DNA from: Massilia rubra
Lineage (GTDB): Bacteria > Pseudomonadota > Gammaproteobacteria > Burkholderiales > Burkholderiaceae_D
NCBI RefSeq assembly: GCF_011682065.1
Contig: NZ_VUYU01000003.1
Location: 1 to 64,000 of the forward strand
Length of the DNA stretch: 64,000 nt
Direction: 5' to 3'
Numbering within the stretch: position 1 is the stretch's first letter; each line of letters opens with the position of its first letter. The translations under genes were made by a program, and so were the position numbers. Shown here one piece after another: positions 54,067 to 63,337 of the stretch. The notes below the pieces were generated by a model, which searched no databases, had not been told where the DNA came from, and saw only the letters and a program-made list of their open reading frames with translations.

Positions 54067-54831
54067 TTATGCCGCAGCGGGTTTACCCGACAGGCGCTGG
54101 AGGCGTTGCAGCGCCGTTTCGCCGCTGGTATCGTTCTGCACCGACTTGCGGATCGCATCGATTTCGGCAGCCTGGTCGAGCGGCTTCTGGCCGATGTCGG
54201 CGACGATGCGCATGCCTTCGGCTTCGTTGCTCACTTCCTGGGCGCGGCGCGTCAGTGCATTCAAGGCGGTCGAATTGCCTTTCATGCCGGTCAGGCCAGC
54301 CAATTGGCTCTGGCGCTCGGCGCGCATCGATTGCAGATCCTTCTGCGCCTGGGCCGCTGCCAGCTGCTGCAGCGCTTTCTTGGCTTGCGCATCGAACTCG
54401 GCGAGCTGCTTGGACAGCGCGTCGATGATCTTTTGCAGCTCGTCCATGTACGCCTTGGCATCGGCTTCTTCCTGAATTTCTTGCGGCAGGCGGCTCTTGT
54501 TCGCTTCGAGTTCGTCGCAGAACATGGTGACGGTCGCTTCCGAAATCTTGCCGGCGGCCAGACGCTCGGCCAGCGTTTCCGTGGCTTTTTCATCGTTGGC
54601 GATCAGTTCACGCAGGCTGACCACATCTTTATGTTCCTTCTCGAAAGAGGAACGCGCCGATGCCAGCACTTGCGCGGTGGCGCGCAGGGTGTCCGCCAGG
54701 CGGTCGCGGTCGGCTTCGGTCGCCGTTTCAGGGTCAAAATTGGCGATCGCTGACGATATACGGTCGCCCAGCACACCGAAGTGCTTCGAAATCAAACGCG
54801 CCGTCAGTCCCCATCCACTTGCATTGCTCAT
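54067..54831 (-). CDS. PspA/IM30-like coiled-coil protein (YjfJ-like)
   Basis: 254-aa protein that is almost entirely helical, with long Ala/Glu/Gln-rich coiled coils (residues ~40-170). No signal peptide or membrane segment. Its neighbour upstream is a DUF2491 gene, and in E. coli yjfJ (PspA/IM30 family) and yjfK (DUF2491) are adjacent, so this is probably the YjfJ-type protein. It would form membrane-associated assemblies. The family call rests on the coiled-coil pattern and neighbourhood. Confidence 0.7.
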   Translation of the reverse strand: MSNASGWGLTARLISKHFGVLGDRISSAIANFDPETATEADRDRLADTLRATAQVLASARSSFEKEHKDVVSLRELIANDEKATETLAERLAAGKISEATVTMFCDELEANKSRLPQEIQEEADAKAYMDELQKIIDALSKQLAEFDAQAKKALQQLAAAQAQKDLQSMRAERQSQLAGLTGMKGNSTALNALTRRAQEVSNEAEGMRIVADIGQKPLDQAAEIDAIRKSVQNDTSGETALQRLQRLSGKPAAA

Positions 54832-54876
54832 CTTGAATCCCTTTCGTTGTTAAGTAAAACTGCCTTTACCGAACCG

Positions 54877-55665
54877 TTACTGGATAACGACCCGTTCTTG
54901 CTCCACCGGTAAGCCAATGACGAAATCGACATGGATACCGCGTTTTGAGTTATCGCCGTTCACGCTGGAGAGTATCTCCGTCGTGATGAGCAAAAATTCG
55001 CTGCCGCCGCCTGGCAATTCGCGCACATACGGCATGAAATACATTTCCTGCTTGAGACCCTTTTCGCCGCCGGCGTCGTCGATCCGGGTTTCGGTGCCCG
55101 TGAATGGACTGACAAAACTGGCGTTGCGGTCGCCCGCGTCGCGCACATAATCGAGGCGGTCGCTCTCGCCGAACACCGTGGCCAGTTCCTCTTCGGAGAG
55201 GCCGACGTCGTCGAGCTGCTCGCGCCACAAGGTGTAGGTCTGGTCGCCCAGGCCGAAACCGGCGCGGCCGGTGTAGGCATCCTGGTCTTCCGCCGTTTCA
55301 GGAATCACCCGTGCCAGCTGGGTGCAGTACATGATCTCGGCAACCTGGCCTTTTTCATCGGCGTACAGCTGTAAAAACTTCTCCTTGGCGTCATCGTCGC
55401 CCTTGGCCAGGTAATAGCGATACAGCCCGCCGGCCAGATTGAGCTTGATCTTCGATACCGCCTGGATCAAGGTGTCGGCGTCGCGCGGCATGGCGATCAA
55501 GGAGCCGTTGGCCTGCGCCCGGATCAGGGGCGACATCTGCAGCTTGAGCATGCCGCCGATGCGCGCGCCCAGCGGCAAGCCATCATCTTCGCGCCGGGCT
55601 TTGCCATCGGCGCCATGGTTGCCTGCAATGCCGCGCATATAGTCGAATGCGTTCTTCCAGCCCAT
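54877..55665 (-). CDS. DUF2491 family protein (YjfK-like)
   Basis: 262 aa from ATG 55665; an in-frame TTG five codons upstream is possible. The family pattern is clear: DGLPLGARIGGMLKLQMSP, YRYYLAKGDDDAKEKFLQLY and EMYFMPYVREL. DUF2491 proteins have no known activity but are tied to the yjf cluster of E. coli, where they accompany a PspA-like protein. The start lies 1 base after the preceding gene's stop, indicating coupling. Confidence 0.87.
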   Translation of the reverse strand: MGWKNAFDYMRGIAGNHGADGKARREDDGLPLGARIGGMLKLQMSPLIRAQANGSLIAMPRDADTLIQAVSKIKLNLAGGLYRYYLAKGDDDAKEKFLQLYADEKGQVAEIMYCTQLARVIPETAEDQDAYTGRAGFGLGDQTYTLWREQLDDVGLSEEELATVFGESDRLDYVRDAGDRNASFVSPFTGTETRIDDAGGEKGLKQEMYFMPYVRELPGGGSEFLLITTEILSSVNGDNSKRGIHVDFVIGLPVEQERVVIQ

Positions 55666-55666
55666 C

Positions 55667-56683
55667 TCAATTCCGATCAAAAGAATAGTTTGCGGTGCTC
55701 GGCGCTTTGCCGCGCCTTAAAAACTTCCATCCCAGATAAGCAATCCAGCCCAGTACCGAGAGAATCACCAGCCACACAAAAGTCCGCAACAGCGATTTAC
55801 CCAGCGAGCGTTCCGGCGGCGCCTCGACCGTTCCTGCCGGACCCGGGATGCTGGCGCTGCTGCCCGGCGTGGCGCTGGCCATGCCGCTATTGTTCGTATT
55901 GCCCTGATAACCGCCATTCGCATGCGAACTGGACATCGAGCGGCCCAGTAAAAACCCCAGGATCGCACTACCCATCCCGTTACTATTATTCTGCGGCACG
56001 ATAATCGGCGCATTGCCGTTATATTGGCCATTCCGGTTGCCGTTGTATTGGCCGCCGTACTGGCCGCCATTTTGCCCACCATTCGTGTTGCCGTACTGCC
56101 CGCCGGACGGCTGGATCGGCGGCACCGGCCGGATATCGCGTGGCGCATTCGCCGCCTGCTCGGCCGCCCGGCGCGCCTCCAGCGTGCGCAAGGCATTCGC
56201 TTCGGCGTTGCCCTTGTTCAAGCGTTGCGACAGCACCGAACCCGGCTTCTGCTGCACTGGCTGGGCGCCGCTGTCCTGCCGCGCGGGCGCCCCGCCGAAG
56301 GACCCGAAACCGCCGGACCCGCCCTTTTTGTCCGCCCTGCCCGACTCCGCACTGCTGCCCTGCGACCACGCCGAACCCGACTTTTGCGGCGGCGGCGCGC
56401 TCTCTTGCGAGCGCTGCCCCCAGGACGACCCGGACCGTTGGGGCGGCGCTGACGGCGGCGAAGCCGACGACGAACGGCTGCCGAATGAGCCAAACGACGA
56501 ATTGTTCGACGATGTTGACCGATTGCTACTTGTAGGACTGGATTTTTGGGAGGAAAATCCACTCTTGTACGAGCTTGAGCTCGACCGCGAACTCGAACTT
56601 GACGACGGCTTCGCCGCGGCCGTGAGCGTGGTTGCGGCGGGTAGCAGCAGAGCCAGCAGCAACATAATCTGAGTTGACTTCAT
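55667..56683 (-). CDS. exported Ser/Gly/Asn-rich protein with C-terminal membrane helix
   Basis: 338 aa from ATG 56683. A hydrophobic leader (IMLLLALLLPAATTL) is followed by a long low-complexity region of Ser runs and Gly/Pro/Gln/Asn repeats (QYGNTNGGQNGGQYGG). A membrane helix (FVWLVILSVLGWIAYLGWKF) lies near the C-terminus, with a short cytoplasmic tail. The overall pattern fits a flexible periplasmic or surface-exposed segment. It is upstream of and coupled to the DUF2491 gene. Confidence 0.78.
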   Translation of the reverse strand: MKSTQIMLLLALLLPAATTLTAAAKPSSSSSSRSSSSSYKSGFSSQKSSPTSSNRSTSSNNSSFGSFGSRSSSASPPSAPPQRSGSSWGQRSQESAPPPQKSGSAWSQGSSAESGRADKKGGSGGFGSFGGAPARQDSGAQPVQQKPGSVLSQRLNKGNAEANALRTLEARRAAEQAANAPRDIRPVPPIQPSGGQYGNTNGGQNGGQYGGQYNGNRNGQYNGNAPIIVPQNNSNGMGSAILGFLLGRSMSSSHANGGYQGNTNNSGMASATPGSSASIPGPAGTVEAPPERSLGKSLLRTFVWLVILSVLGWIAYLGWKFLRRGKAPSTANYSFDRN

Positions 56684-56767
56684 TTTTATTAGGCCGGGTT
56701 GAAGGTTGAAAGAAGCATAACAGCACATCGTCTGCCAATGCACCGGTTAAAAAAGGCAAGATTTACC

Positions 56768-57253
56768 ATGACTCGTAAATATCTGGACATGAACCAGCAT
56801 GACGCGCTGTACAGCGTGGCGCGCCGCTATCCCGGCGGCCTGGAGATGCTGGCCAAGGACATCGGCATTTCCGCCAATGTGCTGCGCAATAAGCTCTCGC
56901 CCACCATTTCATCACATTACCCCTCGTTCGAGGAAGTTTCCATCATCGTCGAGCATTGCCACAAAGCCGGGGTGCAGGAAGCGATGATGCCGCTGCATGC
57001 CTTGCTGAACCGGCACGGCATGGCCGCCTTCATCGTGCCGCAGCCGGAACTGGTCGGCCGCGACGACCTGTCGCAGACGGTGTGCCGGGTCATGAGCGAA
57101 GTCGGGGCCGTGGCCGAAGCGGTCTCGGAGGCGCTGATGGATGGTGTGGTCACCAGCGCCGAAGCGGACCTGATCGAGCGCGAATTTCACTCTGCCTTAT
57201 CGGCCCTGGGCGCCTGGCGCGCGCGCTTGCGCATGCGTACCGGCGCGGCCTGA
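56768..57253 (+). CDS. phage CII (CP76)-family regulatory protein
   Basis: 161 aa from ATG 56768. The N-terminal pattern DALYSVARRYPGGLEMLAKDIGISANVLRNKLSP matches the phage regulatory protein CII (CP76) family, a DNA-binding HTH that drives lysogeny promoters in P2-like phages. The C-terminal half is helical. No other phage genes are nearby, so this is probably a domesticated regulator. It is divergent from the Ser-rich protein gene, with a spacer of about 85 bases. Confidence 0.8.
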   Translation: MTRKYLDMNQHDALYSVARRYPGGLEMLAKDIGISANVLRNKLSPTISSHYPSFEEVSIIVEHCHKAGVQEAMMPLHALLNRHGMAAFIVPQPELVGRDDLSQTVCRVMSEVGAVAEAVSEALMDGVVTSAEADLIEREFHSALSALGAWRARLRMRTGAA

Positions 57254-57293
57254 CTGCGGGCGGCCATGCGCCATCAAGCGCATGGCCCGCCGC

Positions 57294-57710
57294 TTATTGC
57301 GAGCGCGGTGGCGCCGGTTCCGACGGCTTGAGCGAACGCAGGAACAGACCGAGTCCGCCGATCGCCAGCACCAGGATGCAAATCAGTTCGAAGGCCGACA
57401 TGGTGCGCAGGCTCATGCTGACCGACGAAATCACGCCGAATACCAGCGCCGCGAACGAACACAGGGCGATCAACCAGCCAAGGTAATTCTTGGAATTGTA
57501 GAACACCATGCCGATCCCGATCATCATCGGAATCATGACCATGCCGCCGCTGACGCCGAAGCGCGAGCCGAAGCCGAACATGCGCGAACCGAAGCCGAAG
57601 TCGGAACTGACCACGATCCCGTTAAGCAGTAAATAAAAGCCGCCGCACATCATGATCAGGCCGAGAAAAAACTGGCCCGTGCCACCGCTGGTTCCGCCTG
57701 CTCCGTTCAT
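57294..57710 (-). CDS. small integral membrane protein, four hydrophobic segments
   Basis: 138 aa from ATG 57710. A Gly/Thr-rich N-terminus precedes membrane segments at about residues 13-30, 48-67, 74-95 and 108-125, with a repeated FGFGSR pattern between the first two. No family is recognised. It converges with the CII-like gene. The in-frame start further upstream would add a cytosolic tail unlike a natural N-terminus. Confidence 0.7.
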   Translation of the reverse strand: MNGAGGTSGGTGQFFLGLIMMCGGFYLLLNGIVVSSDFGFGSRMFGFGSRFGVSGGMVMIPMMIGIGMVFYNSKNYLGWLIALCSFAALVFGVISSVSMSLRTMSAFELICILVLAIGGLGLFLRSLKPSEPAPPRSQ

Positions 57711-57830
57711 GTCCACATCTCCCGCTGTTGAAATAATGCCGACACTATAACAAAAAGTAATTTCGGTAAACATATCCGGTCAAGAGACGGATAAACAGGC
57801 AGTTGCCGGATGGCTTGTGTCTTTTCTTCG

Positions 57831-59018
57831 CTACACCAACGCCGCCACCGGCTCGCTGACCACGACCTGGTTGCGGCCCTGGTGCTTGGCCTGGTACAGC
57901 GCCTGGTCGGCCGCGCGCAGCAGGGCCGCGGCATCGTCGCCGGCGCACGGCAGGCCGATGGTCACGCCGATACTGACGCTCAGGCTGCCGAGGTCGCTGT
58001 CGGAATGCTCGATCCGCAGCGCCGCCACCGCCGCCGTGAGCACCTCGCCCATGGCCTGCAATTCGCCGGGGACCGGGTTATGCCAGATGACGGCGAATTC
58101 TTCGCCGCCATAGCGCGCGGTCAGGTCGAGCGGGCGGCGCGCCTGGGCGGCGATGACATCGGCCACCGCTTTCAGGGCCGCGTCGCCACGGGCGTGCCCA
58201 TAGCGGTCGTTATATAGCTTGAAATAATCGATATCGATCATGGCGATCGCCACCGTTTGCCGGTCGCGCAGGGCCTGGCGCCAGACACGCTCGAGGTGGA
58301 TATTCAGGGTGCGCCGGTTGGATAATCCGGTCAGGCCATCGAGCGCCGCCAGCTCGTGCAACAGGGTATTGACCAGGAAGGTGGTGCGGATGCTGTGTTC
58401 GAGGAAGTAGGCGCCGTAAGCACCCACCCCATTGGCCGCGCACATGAAGACGATCTGGTACAGGCGCGCGCGCGGATCGGTTTGCAGCCAGAATTCCATG
58501 ATGACGAATGCGCACAAGGTCACCATATTGGCCAGCAGCGCGCGGCGCCATTCGAGGCAGGCGATCAGGTAGATGAACAACGCCACCAGCAAGATGCCTT
58601 CGTAGGGGATCTGGTAGCCGGCATCGAGCGCGCTGCCGATGACCGCGACGGTGCTCAGTCCCGTGACCAGCGCTGCCGAAAACACTGCCGTTCCAAGATA
58701 CGGTCGCCAAGCGGCGCGATAGCTGGCCAGCAGCACCACGATAAAGCTCGGAATAATCAGCGCGATCCGGATGCTGACCGTGCGGATCGACACAAACCCC
58801 GGCAGCGTGGCCAGGTCGAGAATCACGAACATGATGAACAGGACAATGCACATATACGCGGCCAGGCGCACGCGCGCCACGTGTCCCTGTATATAGAAGT
58901 CGTGGAATTGCTGTTCCAGCCCGTCTTCGAAACGCAGCCAGCGATATCCCTGTTCCAGGGCGCGCCGGTGCGGCGACGGGCTGGCGTTATTCAGTAATTC
59001 AGGATCGATTTTCAGCAT
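57831..59018 (-). CDS. membrane-bound diguanylate cyclase (GGDEF domain)
   Basis: 395 aa from ATG 59018. Six or so transmembrane helices (residues ~60-220) form a membrane sensor, followed by a GGDEF domain with the active site RYGGEEF and IDIDYFKLYND. An RxxD inhibitory site (RPLD) lies five residues before GGEEF, so product inhibition by c-di-GMP is expected. It makes c-di-GMP from GTP and opposes the EAL protein at 18.8 kb. The signal it senses is unknown. Confidence 0.9.
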   Translation of the reverse strand: MLKIDPELLNNASPSPHRRALEQGYRWLRFEDGLEQQFHDFYIQGHVARVRLAAYMCIVLFIMFVILDLATLPGFVSIRTVSIRIALIIPSFIVVLLASYRAAWRPYLGTAVFSAALVTGLSTVAVIGSALDAGYQIPYEGILLVALFIYLIACLEWRRALLANMVTLCAFVIMEFWLQTDPRARLYQIVFMCAANGVGAYGAYFLEHSIRTTFLVNTLLHELAALDGLTGLSNRRTLNIHLERVWRQALRDRQTVAIAMIDIDYFKLYNDRYGHARGDAALKAVADVIAAQARRPLDLTARYGGEEFAVIWHNPVPGELQAMGEVLTAAVAALRIEHSDSDLGSLSVSIGVTIGLPCAGDDAAALLRAADQALYQAKHQGRNQVVVSEPVAALV

Positions 59019-59180
59019 TGGCGGCGCGCAAGATGAGTTGGGACGGGCCAGCCAATCATACGCGTGCCAGGGTGCGCACAGCACATCGATTGCGCCATTT
59101 CATTTATCAGCACAAACGTGAGTGTGCCAGCCCGTCCGGGCTATGATGGGGCGTCTTCAATCAAGCGGGAACCAACGACA

Positions 59181-60182
59181 ATGAAAATCGCCATTTTCAG
59201 CACCCAGGCCTACGACCGGCGTTTTCTGGACGAAGCGCTGGCGGCACGCGAAGAGCGCCGGCATATCGAGCTTGAATATCAGGAAGCGGCGCTGGCGCTG
59301 CATACGGTAGCCTTGGCGCAGGGCTGCGATGCGGTATGCGCATTCGTCAACGACCGGCTCGACGCGCCGGTGCTGGAAGCATTGCACCAGTTGGGCGTGC
59401 GCGCGGTGCTGATGCGTTGCGCCGGGTTTAACAATGTCGATATCGAGGCTGCGCAGCGGCTCGGGTTTTTCGTCGCGCGCGTGCCGGCCTACTCGCCGGA
59501 AGCGGTCGCCGAACACACGCTGGCGCTGATCCTGACGCTCAACCGCAACACGCACCGGGCTTACGCGCGTGTGCGCGAAGGAAATTTCGCGCTTGATGGG
59601 CTGCTGGGCAGCAATTTGCACGGAAAAACTGCCGGGGTGGTCGGCACCGGCAAGATCGGACTGGCGACGGCGCGCATCCTCAAGGGCTTCGGCTGCCGCG
59701 TGCTGGGCCATGATCCCTTCCCGGCGCCCGAGTTCGGTGCGCTAGGGACCATGGTTGACTTGCCGACCTTGCTGGCGGAATCGGACATCGTGTCGCTGCA
59801 CTGTCCGCTGATGGATACGACCCGGCACATGATCAACCGCCACAGCCTGGCCGGCATGAAGCGAGGGGCGATGCTGGTGAATACTTCGCGCGGAGCGTTG
59901 ATCGATACGCCGGCCGTGATCGCCGCGCTTAAATCGCGCCAGTTGGGGTTCCTGGCGATTGATGTGTATGAGCAGGAAGGATCGCTGTTTTTCCACGACC
60001 GCTCGGGCGATATCATCGAGGATGATGTGTTCCAGCGTTTGATGACGTTTCCGAATGTGCTGGTCACGGGGCACCAGGGGTTCTTTACTGTGGAGGCGAT
60101 GCGCGAGATTGCGGAGGTGACGTTTGGGAATATTGAGTGTTTTATTGCAGGGAAGTGCAGCACTAACGAAATTTCTCCTTGA
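59181..60182 (+). CDS. ldhA: D-2-hydroxyacid dehydrogenase (D-lactate dehydrogenase type)
   Basis: 333-aa NAD-dependent enzyme. The catalytic-domain start MKIAIFSTQAYDRRFLDEAL and RCAGFNNVDIEAA, the Rossmann motif VVGTGKIGLATARILKGFG, and the catalytic Arg, Glu and His blocks (NTSRGALIDTPA, DVYEQEGSLFF, TGHQGFFT) all match fermentative D-lactate dehydrogenase. ATG 59181 gives the normal N-terminus. It converts pyruvate to D-lactate. It is a single gene; the 184-base spacer to the type VI cassette holds nothing recognised. Confidence 0.92.
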   Translation: MKIAIFSTQAYDRRFLDEALAAREERRHIELEYQEAALALHTVALAQGCDAVCAFVNDRLDAPVLEALHQLGVRAVLMRCAGFNNVDIEAAQRLGFFVARVPAYSPEAVAEHTLALILTLNRNTHRAYARVREGNFALDGLLGSNLHGKTAGVVGTGKIGLATARILKGFGCRVLGHDPFPAPEFGALGTMVDLPTLLAESDIVSLHCPLMDTTRHMINRHSLAGMKRGAMLVNTSRGALIDTPAVIAALKSRQLGFLAIDVYEQEGSLFFHDRSGDIIEDDVFQRLMTFPNVLVTGHQGFFTVEAMREIAEVTFGNIECFIAGKCSTNEISP

Positions 60183-60366
60183 TGCCTTCTGATCGACATT
60201 GCCTGAACCACCATGCCCGGCGCTCCTTTATGCGTATCAGCGTGCGGCTGAATTCGTGATCATGCTTAGATGCCACATGGAGCTACAGTGATAATTCCAA
60301 GCAGGTGTTTCCGCTCCCCGGGCTCCGACGCCGTCGTAAGTGAAAAGGAATCAGCGAATAGTCGAT

Positions 60367-60999
60367 TTATTTATGAATGCGTTTAAGAATAACACCCATG
60401 GTTCCAAATGTTTTCCCTTCTCTACCTTTCCCCTTTAAGAATATTGGCAATATTAGATCTCCTCCTTTGGTGACCCACACCTCAAACGAATGTTGCTTAC
60501 TTAGCGAAACCCATGAATAACTAACAGGTTTGACGTTAGTCCATAATTTTGCGCTTTTGATATTCTCAGCATGCCACTTAAAGATCTCTACGATCATAAA
60601 AGTATTTACCAATTCAGATTCATCGCCGCTGCAAACAAAGTTCCAATATCCTGTACACAGTTTTTTTTCTAAAGGCATTAGAAACGAAATGGACAGAGCC
60701 TCACCAACCGGGCCCTCGAACTTCATTCTCTCAGTGTTGTAACTGCCCGGCATCACGACCGCGCCATCGCAATCAATCGCCAATCTCTGCCCCACCGGAA
60801 ATGATGCAGATTTTCGCTGCAACTGCGTATCCAAATCGCTTGGAATCTCGCTGAACTCTCGAAAATCGTACGCTTCTACACGCCACGTTCCGGCAAATTG
60901 AACGGCGGGGTTTTCAAATTTCTTCATGTGTGATTTTGCATTTGCAGAATTTAAGAGAAATATGATTGAAATGAAAGTAGGGACAATTATTCGCTTCAT
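60367..60999 (-). CDS. exported protein, candidate immunity to the lysozyme-like effector
   Basis: 210-aa AT-rich gene with a signal peptide (MKRIIVPTFISIIFLLNSANA), so the product is periplasmic. No family is recognised. The start ATG overlaps the stop of the effector gene (ATGA), a common arrangement for type VI effector/immunity pairs. A periplasmic immunity protein fits an effector that attacks the peptidoglycan. The role is inferred from context only. Confidence 0.7.
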   Translation of the reverse strand: MKRIIVPTFISIIFLLNSANAKSHMKKFENPAVQFAGTWRVEAYDFREFSEIPSDLDTQLQRKSASFPVGQRLAIDCDGAVVMPGSYNTERMKFEGPVGEALSISFLMPLEKKLCTGYWNFVCSGDESELVNTFMIVEIFKWHAENIKSAKLWTNVKPVSYSWVSLSKQHSFEVWVTKGGDLILPIFLKGKGREGKTFGTMGVILKRIHK

Positions 61000-62030
61000 T
61001 TACGGCTCCTTAATTTTTCTTTTTTGCCTCCCATAGCGGCCAACAGATATTCATATTCTCGCACTGTTGGAGGTATTTCTTTTCCATTTTGGTGAATAAT
61101 TGCCATAATTAAATCCATGTCTGGACTTCCTTTCTGATAACTATTCGAAAGAAGAGCCGTTTGCTGCTCAAGACTCAAGTTTAAAAATTTTTTACCATGA
61201 TTCTGCGCAGCCAAGCCATCATATTTATCAATCGCTATCTTTAAGGCTTCTTCGTGTGCAACTTTATTTAAGAAATGTGACTCTTTCGCACTTAAAATCA
61301 GAGGATTTTCACGTAGAAATTTGCAAGCCTCACCTCCGAATTTTTGAAAATAAGGCCGAATTTTTTCGTGCAATTCACTCAGCTCTTTTTCAGAAATTTT
61401 TTGCGACCCCATATTCCCTGTCTTCATTTTTATCAAAAACGTTTGAGCCGACGATTGCCCCAGATCAACTCCAATTCCAATTGTGGCTCCCGATCTATTG
61501 TCTGGCTTTCCCTTGTAATAACCAGCAAGCCTCGGGATTTCTTTCGCTGTTGTTTTGGAATAAAATTTGATGGTTGGGCGATCGTTTTTTAAATATGGCC
61601 ACCATGGTATATATGCAACAGTATGTTCCCCGCCTTCAAAAAAAGAAATTTTTTCAAAATCGATTTTTGTTCCGTAAGTTTCATTTATCTCTTCTCCCAT
61701 AGATTTCGGGGCAATGATCTTTTTTGAAGTGTTGGAGGGGACACAACCAAAATGAGATACAGCACATTCTTTATTTGCTACAGCTTGGAGAATTCTTATT
61801 TTTTCGCCAATTTCCCTGGATAGAATACTCATGTCCGGATCTTTTTTCGCCAAACCGTTTCGTTGTTTATTTAACTTGGCCATTTCTAATCTGGCCAGCC
61901 TCGCATTTACTTGGCATGCCTTCGCTTCAGCAATCAAATTTCGCTCTTGTTGAAGCTCATACTTATCGGCCTCAGAAAGATTTTCTTCAGTTCTAGCCGG
62001 GCGGGACGAGATGGAAATTTTACGGGGCAT
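60996..62030 (-). CDS. putative type VI secretion lysozyme-like effector
   Basis: 344-aa protein without signal peptide. The first ~90 residues are helical and charged (loading region). From residue ~123 the sequence resembles pesticin-type lysozymes: FFEGG (Glu132, candidate catalytic acid), then SGATIGIGVDLGQ (residues 180-192) with a Thr and Asp in the active-site loop. It would cleave peptidoglycan in the target periplasm. Flanked by a secreted protein (candidate immunity) and VgrG/PAAR/adaptor genes. Its composition is clearly more AT-rich than the core genes, a sign of transfer. Confidence 0.75.
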   Translation of the reverse strand: MPRKISISSRPARTEENLSEADKYELQQERNLIAEAKACQVNARLARLEMAKLNKQRNGLAKKDPDMSILSREIGEKIRILQAVANKECAVSHFGCVPSNTSKKIIAPKSMGEEINETYGTKIDFEKISFFEGGEHTVAYIPWWPYLKNDRPTIKFYSKTTAKEIPRLAGYYKGKPDNRSGATIGIGVDLGQSSAQTFLIKMKTGNMGSQKISEKELSELHEKIRPYFQKFGGEACKFLRENPLILSAKESHFLNKVAHEEALKIAIDKYDGLAAQNHGKKFLNLSLEQQTALLSNSYQKGSPDMDLIMAIIHQNGKEIPPTVREYEYLLAAMGGKKEKLRSRK

Positions 62031-62031
62031 G

Positions 62032-62385
62032 TCAAATAATTTCCTCTAGGTAAATCTCAATCCAATTCTTAGCATAATTTACATTATTGGCTTGTGCATG
62101 AAATAAGAAAAAGTTCGCAATGCACGCTACATCTTCATTGGAACAATTTAGCGTTTTTGCTTGCAGTACAATTAACCCCAACAACGAAATATCATCCAAA
62201 TTTTGCATGTTCTCGTTATAGCAAGCGAAATAGATCCATTGCAAATCCGCTACTAACGCAACAGCTGGGTAGCTCGTTGCATTCGGGTAGTCACTCGTGT
62301 ACCACGCACGAACCATCAGTTGTGTCCAGACCCGGCAGTCTCTCCGCATAGCTCTTCTTTCCTGATCCTCTGTGAACTCGATCAT
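62032..62385 (-). CDS. small protein of the type VI cassette, unknown function
   Basis: 117-aa soluble protein, mostly helical (FTEDQERRAMRRDCRVWTQ, ADLQWIYFACYNENMQ). No family recognised. It lies 2 bases after the DUF4123 gene and 1 base before the effector gene, so it is clearly part of the operon. It could be a second chaperone or loading factor for the effector. Confidence 0.65.
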   Translation of the reverse strand: MIEFTEDQERRAMRRDCRVWTQLMVRAWYTSDYPNATSYPAVALVADLQWIYFACYNENMQNLDDISLLGLIVLQAKTLNCSNEDVACIANFFLFHAQANNVNYAKNWIEIYLEEII

Positions 62386-62387
62386 GG

Positions 62388-62978
62388 CTACCCTGTTCTG
62401 TATTGTTGAGTGCAGATATCTCGCACCTCGAACTGCATCATCCCTGGATCGAAAATCCGGCTGATCAGCGTTGTCTTCTTCCCTGCCAGCGCAATAATTT
62501 TCCCGCTACCGGCATCTTCAAAATAGATCGTGCGGCACACACTTCCAAAGAACTGGCCCAGCTGTTCGTTATTCGCCATCCTTACAAACCGTGCAAACGC
62601 CCGCGCGTCGTAATAGCGGAAGTAGCATTCCACTCCCTCGCTATTCCTGACGAAGCTGTTTTTCTTCAACTGAATTTTGAGCGCCTCGCACCCCGCATCG
62701 GATTCCACCAGCATCGTCACGCCCCGATGCCAGACCTGCTCGATGAATGCCGCCGCATCCGGTCCAAACTGCGCGCAGGGAATCAGGTACGGCGCCACGT
62801 TGCGTAGCGTGATTTCCTTGGTACCGCTATACAGGCACTCGTGCGTCACACCATCGCGCTGCAAATCGGACAGCAAACCGTTGTCCGCCGCCGCGTCATA
62901 CAAGGCATATAGCGTCCCGCTACGCTCGCTGAGCAGCCCGTGTAACGCCTTACGCGTGGCGTCGTCCGTCATCATCAT
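62388..62978 (-). CDS. DUF4123 domain protein (type VI effector adaptor)
   Basis: 196 aa starting at ATG 62978, which overlaps the PAAR stop (ATGATGATG). The DUF4123 pattern is visible: LYALYDAAADNGLL, VAPYLIPC, FRYYDARAFARFV. DUF4123 proteins are adaptors/chaperones that attach effectors to the VgrG/PAAR tip. The effector here is presumably the lysozyme-like protein encoded two genes downstream. Confidence 0.85.
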   Translation of the reverse strand: MMMTDDATRKALHGLLSERSGTLYALYDAAADNGLLSDLQRDGVTHECLYSGTKEITLRNVAPYLIPCAQFGPDAAAFIEQVWHRGVTMLVESDAGCEALKIQLKKNSFVRNSEGVECYFRYYDARAFARFVRMANNEQLGQFFGSVCRTIYFEDAGSGKIIALAGKKTTLISRIFDPGMMQFEVRDICTQQYRTG

Positions 62979-63310
62979 TTCCCTGGCTGGACCGTCATCG
63001 CGCCAGCTTCGGCGGCCTCGATCAGGCAGGTTTCGTCCTTGTCCTTCCCAAACAAAACCGTCATGCAGCCGCCGGTGATGATGCCGTGGCAGCTGACCCG
63101 GTCGCTCATGCACGCCGCCGGTTTGCCGTTGATCAGGACCGTCTTTTCGCCCTCGACGATGGTGTCGCGCGCGCCGTTGTGCTGGACCTTGTCGCCAATG
63201 CGCGATGCAGGCAGACTCCCGATCAGCACATTGACGCTGCCTTCCAGAATGGCGCCGCTTCCGCGCGGATGCGCCACGTCATCCGTTTGCCTGGCTGATG
63301 GTTTTCCCAT
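62975..63310 (-). CDS. PAAR domain protein (type VI secretion spike tip)
   Basis: 111 aa from ATG 63310, with GAGGAG upstream; a GTG three codons earlier is in frame. The PAAR pattern covers most of it (DDVAHPRGSGAILEGSVNVLIG, RIGDKVQHNG, KTVLINGKPAACMSDRVSCHG). It sharpens the VgrG spike and binds effectors. The gene sits directly after vgrG and overlaps the adaptor gene by 4 bases. Confidence 0.92.
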   Translation of the reverse strand: MGKPSARQTDDVAHPRGSGAILEGSVNVLIGSLPASRIGDKVQHNGARDTIVEGEKTVLINGKPAACMSDRVSCHGIITGGCMTVLFGKDKDETCLIEAAEAGAMTVQPGK

Positions 63311-63337
63311 TGCTGACACCTCCTCAAACTGAAACGA

